Shown: positions 11,241 through 19,824 of the stretch, piece by piece
How positions within the stretch are numbered: position 1 is the stretch's first letter
Layout of the letters: every line of letters starts with the position of its first letter
Assembly: GCA_018826895.1 (NCBI GenBank)
Contig: JAHJYA010000004.1
Span: forward strand, 47,442 to 111,441
Direction of reading: 5' to 3'
Length of the DNA stretch: 64,000 bases
Source: Gammaproteobacteria bacterium
Lineage (GTDB): Bacteria; Pseudomonadota; Gammaproteobacteria; Pseudomonadales; Pseudomonadaceae
Notes under the pieces: generated by a model
The model's database searches: none
Told to the model about the DNA's origin: nothing
The model's input: only the letters and a program-made list of their open reading frames with translations
Position numbers and translations under genes: made by a program

Positions 11241-12354
11241 GGGCCATCTCCTGTCCCACACGGCGACTCGCCCACTTCAGGCGCAAGGGTTCCCAATACA
11301 GCAGCAACAGGCCAATCGCCAGGAAGATGCCATGCACCCACCAGAGCCCCAGGGCCGGCGGAATGCGGCCTTTATCCAGGGCGCCGCGGGCAGCGATCAG
11401 CAACGCCAGGTAAGCCATGTACAGCAAAATGGCCGGCAGCAATTTAAGGAAGCGGCCCTGGCGCGGATTGACCCGCGACAGCGGCACCGCCATCAGCGTC
11501 ACGATAAACACCAGCAACGGCAACGACAGACGCCACTGCAACTCAGACTGATGCCGCAGGCTATCGCTGCCGATCAGCTGGGAAGTTGGAATCGCCTCGC
11601 GCTCGCTGATGTCAGCGTTAACCGAAGGCTTGGGTAACAACACGCCATAGGTGTCGTACTGAATCGAGCGGTAATCGGCCTGACCGGGGTTGCCGTCATA
11701 GCGGTAACCGTTTTCCAGAATCAGGTAACGGCTGCCGTCGGCTTGAATCTCCTGACGCCCGCGCTCGGCTACCAGTACGCTGATACCGCGCTCCTTGTCG
11801 CCAGCACGCGACAGGCGCTTGTCGGAAATAAAGATGCCGCCCAGCTCGCTGCGGTCTTCGCTAAGCGACTGGGTATAGGTGACACGCGAGCCGTCCTTCA
11901 TTGACTGAAAACGCCCTGGCACCAGGGTGTCGAATTCGGTCAGCGCGTCCTGCTCGTTGAGGATCCGCGCGACCTGGGCAACGCCCTGGGGCGCCAGCCC
12001 CATGCTCAGCCAAGCGACCAACAAGGCCACGATCAGCGCGGGCGAGAGGCTGTAGAGCATCAACCGCTGCTGGCTCATGCCGGTGGCCGAGAGCACGGTC
12101 ATCTCGCTGTCCAGGTAGAGCCGGCCGTAAGCCAAGAGGATGCCGAGAAACAGCCCCAGCGGCAGGATCAGCTGCAAGAAGCCGGGCATGCGAAAGCCCA
12201 TGATCAGAAACAGCACACCCGGATCGAGTACGCCCTGGGCAGCCTGCGCCAGGTATTTGATGAAACGACCACTCATGATGATCACCAACAACACGGCGGT
12301 CACCGCGCTGAGGGTCCACAGCACTTCTCGGGACAAATAACGGAAGACGATCAA
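11233..12354 (-). CDS. lptF: LPS export ABC transporter permease LptF
   Basis: Partner of LptG, same six-helix plus jellyroll design. The family N-terminus IVFRYLSREVL follows a TTG at 12354 with GGAG 8 bp upstream. The GTG at 12363 would add MSG and has no well-spaced ribosome site, so TTG is preferred (373 aa). Its promoter must lie in 12364-12460, directly against the prophage left end. In related genomes lptF faces pepA, so the phage has split the shared upstream region of an essential gene. Confidence 0.95.
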   Translation of the reverse strand: MIVFRYLSREVLWTLSAVTAVLLVIIMSGRFIKYLAQAAQGVLDPGVLFLIMGFRMPGFLQLILPLGLFLGILLAYGRLYLDSEMTVLSATGMSQQRLMLYSLSPALIVALLVAWLSMGLAPQGVAQVARILNEQDALTEFDTLVPGRFQSMKDGSRVTYTQSLSEDRSELGGIFISDKRLSRAGDKERGISVLVAERGRQEIQADGSRYLILENGYRYDGNPGQADYRSIQYDTYGVLLPKPSVNADISEREAIPTSQLIGSDSLRHQSELQWRLSLPLLVFIVTLMAVPLSRVNPRQGRFLKLLPAILLYMAYLALLIAARGALDKGRIPPALGLWWVHGIFLAIGLLLLYWEPLRLKWASRRVGQEMARG

Positions 12355-12558
12355 ACCAGACACTCCAGGGTTGTCAGGCTCAGGCGGCTATGCTCAAACT
12401 AGCCGCACTGCTTGCCGGTTCGTGCAACAACGAACCATTGAAAAAATAGCCGCCATTATCCTGCGATTAGCTCGGCGTGTCACTGAGCGCTAACACCCCG
12501 GCCCACGTAGACCATAAGACTCGGGCAGACGTTCAAAAGCGCCCATCTACGCCAGCCG

Positions 12559-12578
12559 TGGTACAGAAATTGGTACAA
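12559..12578 (+). repeat. Left copy of the TGGTACA(G)AAATTGGTACAA repeat
   Basis: Nearly identical to 58580-58598, which lies in the last codons of the integrase gene; one base is inserted here. Each copy itself holds two TGGTACA half-units. Either an attachment core or paired integrase arm-binding sites. Confidence 0.4.
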
Positions 12579-12601
12579 GCCAACGGCGCCACGGTAACGC
12601 A

Positions 12602-12646
12602 AAAAGGCCCGGTGCCCAGGGAATCCCCTACGGCACCGGGCCTTTT
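12602..12646 (-). terminator. Terminator at the left end of the prophage late operon
   Basis: AAGGCCCGGTGCC and GGCACCGGGCCTT make a 13-bp perfect stem, with A/T tracts on both sides. On the minus strand it closes the phage operon before lptF. Confidence 0.85.
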
Positions 12647-12660
12647 ACGTCAGTTGCTGA

Positions 12661-12837
12661 TCACATCTCCTGCGCCCAATGCTGCGCCGCCTTTTCAAAC
12701 CCCACCCACTTGCCGGCACCATCCAGGCCGCGCTCGGCTACCAGACGCGCCGCTATCGCTTGCGCGTCTACTTCGCCCTTGGCCATGGCCAGCAGCAGCT
12801 CTGTGGGCAGCGGTTGCAGGTGTTCGTGCAAATTCAT
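12661..12837 (-). CDS. Small conserved phage protein with GKWVGF motif
   Basis: 58 residues from the ATG at 12837, which has AAGGAG 7 bp upstream. The longer frame upstream has no such site. The sequence MNLHEHLQPLPTELLLAMAK leads to GLDGAGKWVGFEKAAQ, a pattern I associate with short proteins in Pseudomonas phages and plasmids. No function known. Last gene of the leftward operon. Confidence 0.65.
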   Translation of the reverse strand: MNLHEHLQPLPTELLLAMAKGEVDAQAIAARLVAERGLDGAGKWVGFEKAAQHWAQEM

Positions 12838-12903
12838 TTGGGTGCTCCTTGATGGTTTCCGTTGGCAGCAGTAACGCTCTGGTGCCAACGCATAGCAAGC
12901 GAA

Positions 12904-13707
12904 TCAGACACCATCAAACAGCCCGCCCAAGGCAGCCGGCTCCCAGTTCATAATCACCAACTCGCCCGTGGTTTCGGCTGTGCCGCTGCGCTGGTTCGTG
13001 CAGCTGTAGCGTATGTCCAGCTGCTCGAAGTGGAACCCCTCAAATGCGCGGCGGATATCGGGGTGATCATTGATGCTGACCATCACCTTGCCTTTGCAGC
13101 GCCGCATAAAGTCGGCCATGCGCTCGTAGTTCTCGTAAGGGAAATCGACGCCATAGCCCGCGGTCTGCCAGTACGGCGGGTCCATGTAATGGAAAGTGTG
13201 GGCGCGGTCGTAGCGCTCAGCACACTCAAGCCACGGCAGATTCTCGACGTATACGCCGGCCAGGCGCTGCCAGGCAGCAGACAGGTTCTCCTCGATGCGC
13301 ATGATGTTCGGCGCCGGCCCTGTGGTCGCAGTACCGAACGTCTGCCCACTGACCTTGCCACCAAAGGCGTGGTGCTGCAGGTAGAAGAAGCGAGCGGCGC
13401 GCTGAATATCGGTGAGGGTTTCCGTTCGGGTGAGCTTCTGCCACTCGAACAACTGCCGACTGGACAGCGCCCACTTGAACTGCCGCACGAACTCTTCGAC
13501 GTGGTTCTGCACCACCCGGTACAGAGACACCAGGTCGCCGTTGATATCGTTCAGCACCTCCACGGGCGCCGGCTGGGGCCGCATAAAGAACAGGGCGGCA
13601 CCACCGGCAAAGACTTCGACGTAGCATTCATGGGGTGGAAAAAGCGGGATGAGACGATCTGCCAGGCGACGTTTGCCGCCCAGCCAGGGGATTACTGGTA
13701 GGGTCAT
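12904..13707 (-). CDS. DNA adenine methylase, Dam/D12 class
   Basis: N6-adenine methyltransferase of 267 residues. The SAM motif appears as PWLGGKRRLADRLIPLFP (about 6-23) with YVEVFAGGAALFF (about 29-41), and the catalytic motif is DPPY (in HYMDPPYW, about 174-181). The ATG at 13707 has AAGG 7 bp upstream and fits the family start (MTLPVIPWLGGK). The 269-codon frame begins with a TTG. As a lone methylase it probably shields phage DNA from host restriction or adjusts packaging or expression. Confidence 0.9.
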   Translation of the reverse strand: MTLPVIPWLGGKRRLADRLIPLFPPHECYVEVFAGGAALFFMRPQPAPVEVLNDINGDLVSLYRVVQNHVEEFVRQFKWALSSRQLFEWQKLTRTETLTDIQRAARFFYLQHHAFGGKVSGQTFGTATTGPAPNIMRIEENLSAAWQRLAGVYVENLPWLECAERYDRAHTFHYMDPPYWQTAGYGVDFPYENYERMADFMRRCKGKVMVSINDHPDIRRAFEGFHFEQLDIRYSCTNQRSGTAETTGELVIMNWEPAALGGLFDGV

Positions 13708-13775
13708 TTGCAAGCCTTTACTGTATGGATAGACAGGTGTTAGCCTGCCCGCGCTTCGTGCACGAGGCGGGGGCC

Positions 13776-14039
13776 ATGGCTGGGCTTGCAGGAGTAGTCT
13801 GCGGTCTGGCGTCCGTTCAGGGTGTTAGCGCACCCTGGGCGGTCGCCCTCTTCTTTGAAGCACCGCACGGGAATTGCTCCCGCGCGGGTAGATTTTTCGA
13901 CGAGGCCGACTATCGCGAGGCCATGGGTATAGCAGCCGGTACCGAGATTGACGAACAGTCAGTGAAAGCGGCGCAGGACGACGCGGGTCGTTTGAACGAG
14001 GGGGAGTGGATGGAAGTAACCCATTCCGAGGACGCATGA
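13776..14039 (+). CDS. Hypothetical phage protein
   Basis: 87 residues from the ATG at 13776, which follows a GGCGGGGG run. An in-frame ATG at 13725 would give 104 residues without a clear ribosome site. The C-terminal half is acidic and probably folded (FFDEADYREAMGIAAGTEID). Not recognised. It overlaps the next gene as ATGA, so the two probably form a short plus-strand pair inside the minus-strand late region. Confidence 0.5.
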   Translation: MAGLAGVVCGLASVQGVSAPWAVALFFEAPHGNCSRAGRFFDEADYREAMGIAAGTEIDEQSVKAAQDDAGRLNEGEWMEVTHSEDA

Positions 14040-14245
14040 AGCCGGATGCCTCAAACCACAACCCAGACCCGCGCTACCTGCGCGGGTTGATCGAGCAGGC
14101 TGGGCTGACGCAGCGCCAAGCCGCCCAGCTCGTTGGTATCAGCGATAGGGTCATACGCTATTACCTGAGCGAAGAGACCAGCGACAGCTATCGAGCTGCT
14201 CCCTACCCAGTCCAGTTCGCGCTGGAGTGCCTGGCGACTAACTAG
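14036..14245 (+). CDS. Small XRE-type helix-turn-helix protein
   Basis: 69 residues with a helix-turn-helix at about 16-45 (LIEQAGLTQRQAAQLVGISD, then RVIRYYLSEE). DNA-binding regulator or Cro-like. ATGA overlap with the gene before it, and a 4-bp end overlap with convergent Rz. It may control lysis or lysogeny-specific expression at this end of the phage. Confidence 0.7.
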   Translation: MKPDASNHNPDPRYLRGLIEQAGLTQRQAAQLVGISDRVIRYYLSEETSDSYRAAPYPVQFALECLATN

Positions 14246-14772
14246 CCGCCCTTCGCCACCCCGTCATACGCCCGCTCGCACGCAGTGCCCGCTATTCCGC
14301 GCTCGTCGGCGACACCAGCATAGAGTCCAGCAGCCGCGCCAACCCGGCTGAGCACGTCGGCACGCATTCGGGCGGCGGCTTCGGCTGCCTGGCCGAGCTG
14401 GGCAGTGATGGCGTTGCCGGCTTCTCGGGCACGTAGCTCTGCGGCGGCAAGGCGCTGCTGCAGGCGCTCAATAGCAGTGCCAGCAGCATCGGCATCATTG
14501 CGCGCGGCTGCGGTTTGTTGTTGTGCATCGGTCTCTACCTCATCGATCAGCGCCAGGCGCCGTTTGGTTTCTTGCAGGGCGGCGATGGCGCCTTGGCGGT
14601 CGCGCTCGGCAATCTCTTTTTTGTAGTCGGCCAGCGCTGCTCGAGCAGTTGCGGCAGCGGCCTGGGCGCCGCTCACGCGGATCTCCTGCACCCCACCGAC
14701 CACCAACGCCAGCAGCAGGCCGGCGGCGGCTGCCCAGGCCCAGGCGGGCAGCAGCTTGAGCCAGGCAACCAT
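14242..14772 (-). CDS. Rz-like inner-membrane spanin (i-spanin)
   Basis: 176 residues: an N-terminal membrane anchor (about 4-27, WLKLLPAWAWAAAAGLLLAL) followed by a long Ala/Arg/Glu-rich coiled coil across the periplasm. Spanins join inner and outer membranes at the last step of lysis. The ATG at 14772 shares its A with the endolysin stop (TGATG). It carries an embedded Rz1 frame, the standard lambda arrangement. Confidence 0.85.
   Translation of the reverse strand: MVAWLKLLPAWAWAAAAGLLLALVVGGVQEIRVSGAQAAAATARAALADYKKEIAERDRQGAIAALQETKRRLALIDEVETDAQQQTAAARNDADAAGTAIERLQQRLAAAELRAREAGNAITAQLGQAAEAAARMRADVLSRVGAAAGLYAGVADERGIAGTACERAYDGVAKGG
14292..14528 (-). CDS. Rz1-like outer-membrane spanin, embedded in Rz
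   Basis: 78-residue frame lying wholly inside Rz in a different frame. It has a lipoprotein signal with lipobox LLSAC (about 18-22; Cys becomes the lipidated residue) and a proline-rich mature part (ALPPQSYVPEKPATPSLP). Both are defining features of o-spanins. The exact start is uncertain because MHNN and MMPM are both possible. Confidence 0.8.
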   Translation of the reverse strand: MHNNKPQPRAMMPMLLALLLSACSSALPPQSYVPEKPATPSLPSSARQPKPPPECVPTCSAGLARLLDSMLVSPTSAE

Positions 14773-15209
14773 CACGGCACGTCCTTGTAGAAGATGTGGC
14801 GGCCAATCTTGCGCGTGCGCGTTGCTCGAGCAGTCCAGGCAGGGGCCTTCTTCAGGGTTGTCGAGTAGTAGTGTGTGGCTTCGCCGGTCGGGTCGGGCTC
14901 ATGCGTGTCGATCACAGCGATGGCCGCCTCTCGGCACTGCATGAACTGCGCAGCCGGAATCTGCTTTTCTCCGCGCAGGTAGGCGCTGTTCGGGTCGTTC
15001 TTGTTCCAGCAGCTGAACTGCCAGGGCGCCTTGCACACGCCGGCATACCCCTCACCCCACCAGTCGAGCTTGCCGTCGTTGTGCAGGTCCATTTCCACGC
15101 GGTTGCGGATGCACCAGCCCACGGCGATCTGCCCGGCACGGCCTTCGCCGCGGGCCTCACCCCAGATTGTGCGGGCGAGCACGTCGATATCTTGTTCACG
15201 CTGAGTCAT
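14772..15209 (-). CDS. SleB-type cell wall hydrolase, phage endolysin
   Basis: 145 residues, Hydrolase_2/SleB family: LARTIWGEARGEGRAGQIAV (about 11-30) with the catalytic-type Glu in WGEARGE, then WQFSCWNKNDPNS and ATHYY. Such enzymes cut the peptidoglycan glycan strand. The ATG at 15209 has GGAG 6 bp upstream. No signal peptide, so release probably depends on the holins near 38.4-39.1 kb. Followed by Rz/Rz1. Confidence 0.88.
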   Translation of the reverse strand: MTQREQDIDVLARTIWGEARGEGRAGQIAVGWCIRNRVEMDLHNDGKLDWWGEGYAGVCKAPWQFSCWNKNDPNSAYLRGEKQIPAAQFMQCREAAIAVIDTHEPDPTGEATHYYSTTLKKAPAWTARATRTRKIGRHIFYKDVP

Positions 15210-15224
15210 GTTTTCTCCGGGCAC

Positions 15225-15247
15225 AAAAAAGCCCGCGCGCGGCGGGC
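15225..15247 (-). terminator. Terminator-type hairpin just upstream of the endolysin
   Basis: Read on the minus strand, GCCCGC and GCGGGC pair and are followed by six T. It lies 16 bp before the endolysin start, so late transcripts must pass it, which fits Q-type antitermination. Confidence 0.7.
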
Positions 15248-15299
15248 TGTTGGGTTGTGGTCTATCCTGCTGGTTCAGACACCCAGCAAGGAGAGCGAA

Positions 15300-15569
15300 A
15301 TGGGACTGGAACTAGATCGTAAAGTTGGGCAGTCGGTGCGTATCCTCTTTGATGAAGACATGACCGACAGGGAACTACGACAGCTGATCCGCTACGGGAT
15401 CACGGTCACCCTCACCGATGTAAGCAGCGGCTGTTCTAGAGCCAGAGTACTGTTCGAGGCGCCCGAGGCGGCCAGGATTCTGCGCACTGAGCTACTGAAC
15501 CGGCCGCGCGAAGCGGATCACTCACAAAACAGTGACCGGCGCGCCGACACACCAATAGACGCAACGTGA
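15300..15569 (+). CDS. CsrA/RsmA-superfamily RNA-binding regulator, RsmF/RsmN-like
   Basis: 89 residues from the ATG at 15300 with AAGGAG upstream. The pattern LDRKVGQSVRI, then a helical insert (TDRELRQLIRYG), then ITVTLTDV, RARVLFEAPEAARILRTEL matches CsrA strands interrupted by an extra helix, as in Pseudomonas RsmF/RsmN. The RNA-binding Arg of CsrA family members is kept (ILRTEL). About 20 disordered residues follow. It may alter host Rsm signalling or mRNA use in the lysogen. It forms a plus-strand island with the acyltransferase, inside minus-strand late genes. Confidence 0.65.
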   Translation: MGLELDRKVGQSVRILFDEDMTDRELRQLIRYGITVTLTDVSSGCSRARVLFEAPEAARILRTELLNRPREADHSQNSDRRADTPIDAT

Positions 15570-15614
15570 ACCAGCCGGCAGCAGCTGCTGTGGGAATGAC
15601 GCTATGGTGGGCAG

Positions 15615-16601
15615 ATGAAATATCAGCCAAGCCTAGACGGGCTCCGCGCAGTTGCCACCCTCTTAGTCCTGCTGTTTCATGCCAAGGTGCCAGGTATGTC
15701 GGCAGGCTTTGTGGGCGTGGACATCTTCTTTGTCCTATCAGGCTTCTTGATCACACGGCTTCTGATCGCAGAGCACGAGCGCACCGGCGCCATCGACTAC
15801 ATGGACTTCACCGCCCGCCGTCTGCGTAGGCTGTACCCGGCGATGATTCTGTTCCTACTTGTTTATCTCGCCGTCGCGCCATTCGCTTGGCCTGATATAC
15901 CAACCGAGAGGCATCAATGGGATGCCTTTATAGCTGGCTTCTACATGGGCGACTACGCCATCGCCACCGGCCGACCAACAGCGGTAATAGGCCACCTATG
16001 GTCCCTCGGGGTTGAGGAAAAGTTTTACCTGCTCTGGCCGTTCACCGTGGCAATGGCATTGCGCCTACGCCGCAGCCACGCTCAGCTGCTGATCGCCGCA
16101 ATGTTCGTCGGCATCACCCTGTGGCGGGCGTACAACGTCGAAACCCTTGATCGTTACTGGCACGTCTACTTCCGCTTTGACACCCATTGCAGCGGCCTGC
16201 TGCTGGGAGCGCTTGCGGCATTTACTAGCATCAGGCCGCGAGCTGCTTTTGGCTGGATCGGCCTAGTCGGGTTGCTGGTTGTCCTCGTAGTTTTTGAATG
16301 GCGAACTAAAGCATCGGCAGCAATCGGCATAAGCCTGGCTGAGGTATTCTCGCTGATGGTTGTCATGGCAAGCCCTTCATTCCTCGGCAGAGGCGTCCTG
16401 CCATGGCTTGGAAAGATGTCGTACGGCATCTACCTTTGGCATTACCTCTTTATCAAGTTCGGCCGAGAGCACGGCCTAAACTGGGCTGAAAATCTGATAT
16501 TTGCCGGAGTCGGCGGCATTGCGTGCGCGGCACTCAGCTACTACGCCGTAGAACAATGGCTAAAAGCGCCGCGCCGCACGCCTACTTCGAGTACAACTTG
16601 A
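15615..16601 (+). CDS. Acyltransferase 3 family membrane protein (likely O-antigen acetylase)
   Basis: 328 residues, about ten membrane helices, starting MKYQPSLDGLRAVATLLVLL, the conserved family start with a His downstream (LLFHAKVPG). FFVLSGFLITRLL (about 43-55) and RRLRRLYPAMI are also standard. Members transfer acyl groups to O-antigen or other envelope glycans. In a prophage next to tail-fibre genes this suggests seroconversion that blocks superinfection. Its 3' end overlaps the end of the convergent tail fibre by 20 bp. Confidence 0.88.
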   Translation: MKYQPSLDGLRAVATLLVLLFHAKVPGMSAGFVGVDIFFVLSGFLITRLLIAEHERTGAIDYMDFTARRLRRLYPAMILFLLVYLAVAPFAWPDIPTERHQWDAFIAGFYMGDYAIATGRPTAVIGHLWSLGVEEKFYLLWPFTVAMALRLRRSHAQLLIAAMFVGITLWRAYNVETLDRYWHVYFRFDTHCSGLLLGALAAFTSIRPRAAFGWIGLVGLLVVLVVFEWRTKASAAIGISLAEVFSLMVVMASPSFLGRGVLPWLGKMSYGIYLWHYLFIKFGREHGLNWAENLIFAGVGGIACAALSYYAVEQWLKAPRRTPTSSTT

Positions 16602-18612
16602 TATCAATGTCATCGACATAGAAGTCGTTGGCAGTGCCCGAGGTGCGCCCCCCTGCGTTGTAAAGCGCGTCGAGATTGCGGGTGCCCGAGGGGATATCCA
16701 CCGGAAATGATCGTGGGAGCCAAAACCAGGGGCCTGCCGCACCGCCGCCACCTTGCGTCCACGCGATAGGACCGTAATGTGTACTGATGGTTGCTGCCGC
16801 TGCAGTTAACATGCGTAATCCCATTGCGCCCGGGTCTTGATTACTATAAGCAGACTGCTTCCAGCGAATTTTTGCCCACATCGTCCCTGCGTCTAGGTCG
16901 GCGATGAGTGCTCCCTGCGCAACTAGGTCCAGTCGCTGACGGCTAACCGATTGCACAAAGCTGCCGCCTGTGAAGTAGTAGGCCCCGGCATACGGCAGGG
17001 GGCTGGCTTGCCGCACAGTCATCCCGCCAGATTCGACGGTCCAGCCGGTGGTATCGCCAGACTCGGCACCTGGGTTGGTGAGCGTTAGCGTGAGTACGTC
17101 AAGCTCGCCAGTCTCATAGCCCCCACTGAACAGCGTGTCGGCCACCTCCGAGCTAACCGAATTGTTCTGCACCAGCAGATTCGACACCTGTGCCCACGTG
17201 TACCCCATCCCGAAACCGGGAGCGACTACTGGTGGTCCGCCTACTACAAGCACCCCGGCAGGGGCCGTAAGGGTCCAGGGCAGCAGGCCCCAAAGCTGGC
17301 GGTTCATCTTGACCGAAAGGTTCGAGCCGAAATACTCCAACGTATAGTCGTTACGCACCCCACTCGGCGAAAGGTTGCTGCTCCACAGCGCAAGGAAGCC
17401 ATCAAAGTCGGCAACCCCGTATAACCCCTCGGTTGAGGTGAAGACATCTTTTGATACCGGGTGTACCGCCAAGTCCTCGACGTAGGTTGATGGCCCATCC
17501 CACTGGTTCAAGAGGTATTGGGGGTTGGTTGTCGAGTTGACAGACGCATTATTGGCCAGCCCGGTAACCATGCCGTCGATGTCAAATTCCTGAATGTAGC
17601 CGCTCAGTGTGGTTGTGTTGGCCCAAAGGGCATTGCGCGCAACCAGCAACTTACCGCTTCGCATAGCCAGTCCTTGAACGCGCCGCCCGATGTTCCAGTT
17701 GCGAAACTCATCACCCGTGACGTAATCGGACCCGCTCAGGTCAGTGGCTTGAATTAACTTCAAAAACGAATTGGTCTCAGTGGTCGAATACTGCCCGGAA
17801 AGCAGATACTCCGTACCGCCAATTGTCGCGAACTCAATCGCGCTTAGCCCGGGCAGAGAGCTGGCGCTGTAGGTGTGCGTTATCTCAGCCTCACCCGTGG
17901 CGAACGAGGTGTCTAGGTCCAGGCGCAGCAATGACAAGCTGTCATAGTCACCCGCCCAAACCTCCCCATTTGAACGACGAGCGAACGCCGCCACATGGCG
18001 ATGCGTCGTGGTGCCGAAACTGAACTGCCCGAGCACCGCGGCGTCGGATAAGCGCACTTTGAAAACCCGGCTCTCGGTGTCGTTCATGTGGACTGAAAAC
18101 AAAACCGTGTCACTGTCGAGAAACAACACCCCTTGCGGCTTTGCGATGTTGGCGCCTTCGCTGAGTATTGGTGAACGGAACTCATAGCGCCATCCTGGAC
18201 GCCCTATGATCTGCTGATTGGTGCCCGCGCCAATGGCAATCGCCCCGGCAATTGCTGAACGTGTATCGGGTACGTTCGCCAGCATGAGTCGCGGGCTCGC
18301 AGAACTGGTGTCATCAGTCAGGCCGACGATTATATCGCGAGCAGACCCAACGCGCGCCAGCGGGCTGCGCACGGACACCGCGAGGCTCAATGGCTGCGCG
18401 CTATTAATCCAAGCCGGTAGGTCCGTTGTCTGATATCGAGCACCATACCCGTCACCCTCAAAGCCGCCAGGTGTTACGTGCGGGCCGGCACCGCCGGAGC
18501 GCGTAAGAGCCAGCGTGTTTGTGGAGTCGAGCTCATCGTATGTGAGAGGGAACACCAAGCGATCAACTGGAGGCCGCGGGCGGCGCTGGGCAAAAATACC
18601 TGGAATGATCAT
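16582..18612 (-). CDS. Large phage tail fibre/spike protein
   Basis: 676 residues, beginning [19 protein letters not shown]. The middle (about 180-420) has repeats of the kind seen in beta-propellers (for example [35 protein letters not shown]). The last ~170 residues look like a beta-sandwich carbohydrate-binding region ([26 protein letters not shown]). Role inferred from position, last of the tail genes, and domain style. Start overlaps the end of the collagen-like fibre by 4 bp. Confidence 0.65.
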   Translation of the reverse strand: MIIPGIFAQRRPRPPVDRLVFPLTYDELDSTNTLALTRSGGAGPHVTPGGFEGDGYGARYQTTDLPAWINSAQPLSLAVSVRSPLARVGSARDIIVGLTDDTSSASPRLMLANVPDTRSAIAGAIAIGAGTNQQIIGRPGWRYEFRSPILSEGANIAKPQGVLFLDSDTVLFSVHMNDTESRVFKVRLSDAAVLGQFSFGTTTHRHVAAFARRSNGEVWAGDYDSLSLLRLDLDTSFATGEAEITHTYSASSLPGLSAIEFATIGGTEYLLSGQYSTTETNSFLKLIQATDLSGSDYVTGDEFRNWNIGRRVQGLAMRSGKLLVARNALWANTTTLSGYIQEFDIDGMVTGLANNASVNSTTNPQYLLNQWDGPSTYVEDLAVHPVSKDVFTSTEGLYGVADFDGFLALWSSNLSPSGVRNDYTLEYFGSNLSVKMNRQLWGLLPWTLTAPAGVLVVGGPPVVAPGFGMGYTWAQVSNLLVQNNSVSSEVADTLFSGGYETGELDVLTLTLTNPGAESGDTTGWTVESGGMTVRQASPLPYAGAYYFTGGSFVQSVSRQRLDLVAQGALIADLDAGTMWAKIRWKQSAYSNQDPGAMGLRMLTAAAATISTHYGPIAWTQGGGGAAGPWFWLPRSFPVDIPSGTRNLDALYNAGGRTSGTANDFYVDDIDIKLYSK

Positions 18613-19757
18613 GCAGCCTCCAATCGGCCAAACAAAGACCAGGTATCAGCAGCATGGCGCAAGCACGTCGCTGCTGAGCCGGACCCGGCCAGGACATTCG
18701 TATCAGAAGAGGGGCGTGAAATCGTAAAACCTGCACCAGCGATAGTGACTGCGCCAGCTCCTCGCTGCAGGACATGAAACATCGGGAGAAGGTCATCTAC
18801 AGCCCAGCTCCCGCTGGACTCGGCACTTACAGTGAGCAACACCGGCGCCGAACTGGTGCAAACGATCATTCGGCCCGCATCAGCAGGTGTAATGGTCGAC
18901 GAAGTGCCGTCAACAACTCTGTAAGGTAAGCCCAGTAATGGATCACCTGAGGCGCCCTCAGGCCCGGCGGGCCCCTGCGCCCCTGCAGCGCCCTGGATAC
19001 CCTGTGCTCCCTGAACACCTTGCGGGCCTGCGGGTCCCTGCTCACCTTGTGGCCCCGTTTCTCCCTGTGGTCCGGTTTCGCCTTGCGGGCCAGCAGGCCC
19101 AGCGGGGCCTTGGATTGGCCCGGTGTTGTCCCATTCGGCACCGGTCCACACCCATAGGTCGCCGAGCACCAGGTAGGCGTCACCCACGTCAGCGCTCACC
19201 GGCAGCTCTGCAGAGCTCTCAAACGAACCGAGAATACCCAGCCCGGCGCCGGTTTCCCCTTGAGGGCCTGGATCGCCCTGTGCGCCGGCTGGCCCTGCGG
19301 GGCCTTGAGCCCCTGTCTCACCTGGCTCGCCCGCCGGCCCCTGCAACCCCTGGGCGCCTTGCGCACCAGCAGGACCTTGCGGGCCGGCAGGACCTTCGGG
19401 CCCTTCCGGGCCTTGGGGGCCAGCAGGACCTTGCGCACCAGTGCCCGCCTGCATATCTGTTAGGGCAGCCGCAGTAAGGCGCGCGGCAATTTTTGTCCCC
19501 GCGACCCATAGCCGGGCCTCGGTGCCATCCTGCTCACGCTCAACAGTCAGCACCCCGCCCACAGCACCGGCAACCTTCACAATCTCCCAAGCCACCTCGG
19601 CGCCTTCGGCCATCTCAACCAGGGTCAGCTCGTAATAGTCGCCACTCCCAAGCCCCACCAGGCGCGCGGCCTGTTCAGCCGGCACACTCAGCTCCGTGGC
19701 GCCGATGGCGGCCGGGGCTGTGAGGGCTGTTTCCCAGTTGTTGATGAATCGCTGCAT
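18609..19757 (-). CDS. Collagen-like phage tail fibre protein
   Basis: 382 residues from the ATG at 19757 (AAGGAG 6 bp upstream). The N-terminal ~105 residues ([20 protein letters not shown]) look like a phage attachment domain. Then two blocks of Gly-X-Y repeats rich in GPQGPAGAQ (about 107-170 and 219-266) are split by a short globular insert ([20 protein letters not shown]). A C-terminal head follows. Probably a trimeric, collagen-like fibre shaft. The DGR variable repeats are not in this gene. Confidence 0.8.
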   Translation of the reverse strand: MQRFINNWETALTAPAAIGATELSVPAEQAARLVGLGSGDYYELTLVEMAEGAEVAWEIVKVAGAVGGVLTVEREQDGTEARLWVAGTKIAARLTAAALTDMQAGTGAQGPAGPQGPEGPEGPAGPQGPAGAQGAQGLQGPAGEPGETGAQGPAGPAGAQGDPGPQGETGAGLGILGSFESSAELPVSADVGDAYLVLGDLWVWTGAEWDNTGPIQGPAGPAGPQGETGPQGETGPQGEQGPAGPQGVQGAQGIQGAAGAQGPAGPEGASGDPLLGLPYRVVDGTSSTITPADAGRMIVCTSSAPVLLTVSAESSGSWAVDDLLPMFHVLQRGAGAVTIAGAGFTISRPSSDTNVLAGSGSAATCLRHAADTWSLFGRLEAA

Positions 19758-19824
19758 GAGCTTCTCCTTTATTCCGGCACAGCCGGGCGCACCGCGTGGG
19801 CGGTGGGCTTCGATGAGGTGTGGT

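Noticed and set aside
13725..14245. The two small plus-strand genes as a toxin-antitoxin pair
   Set aside because: Only the second has a helix-turn-helix; the first shows no toxin motif, so there is no positive support.
18609..19757. Collagen Gly-X-Y region taken as a DNA tandem repeat array or CRISPR
   Set aside because: Repeats are at protein level with varying codons; no fixed direct repeats with unique spacers occur anywhere in the window.
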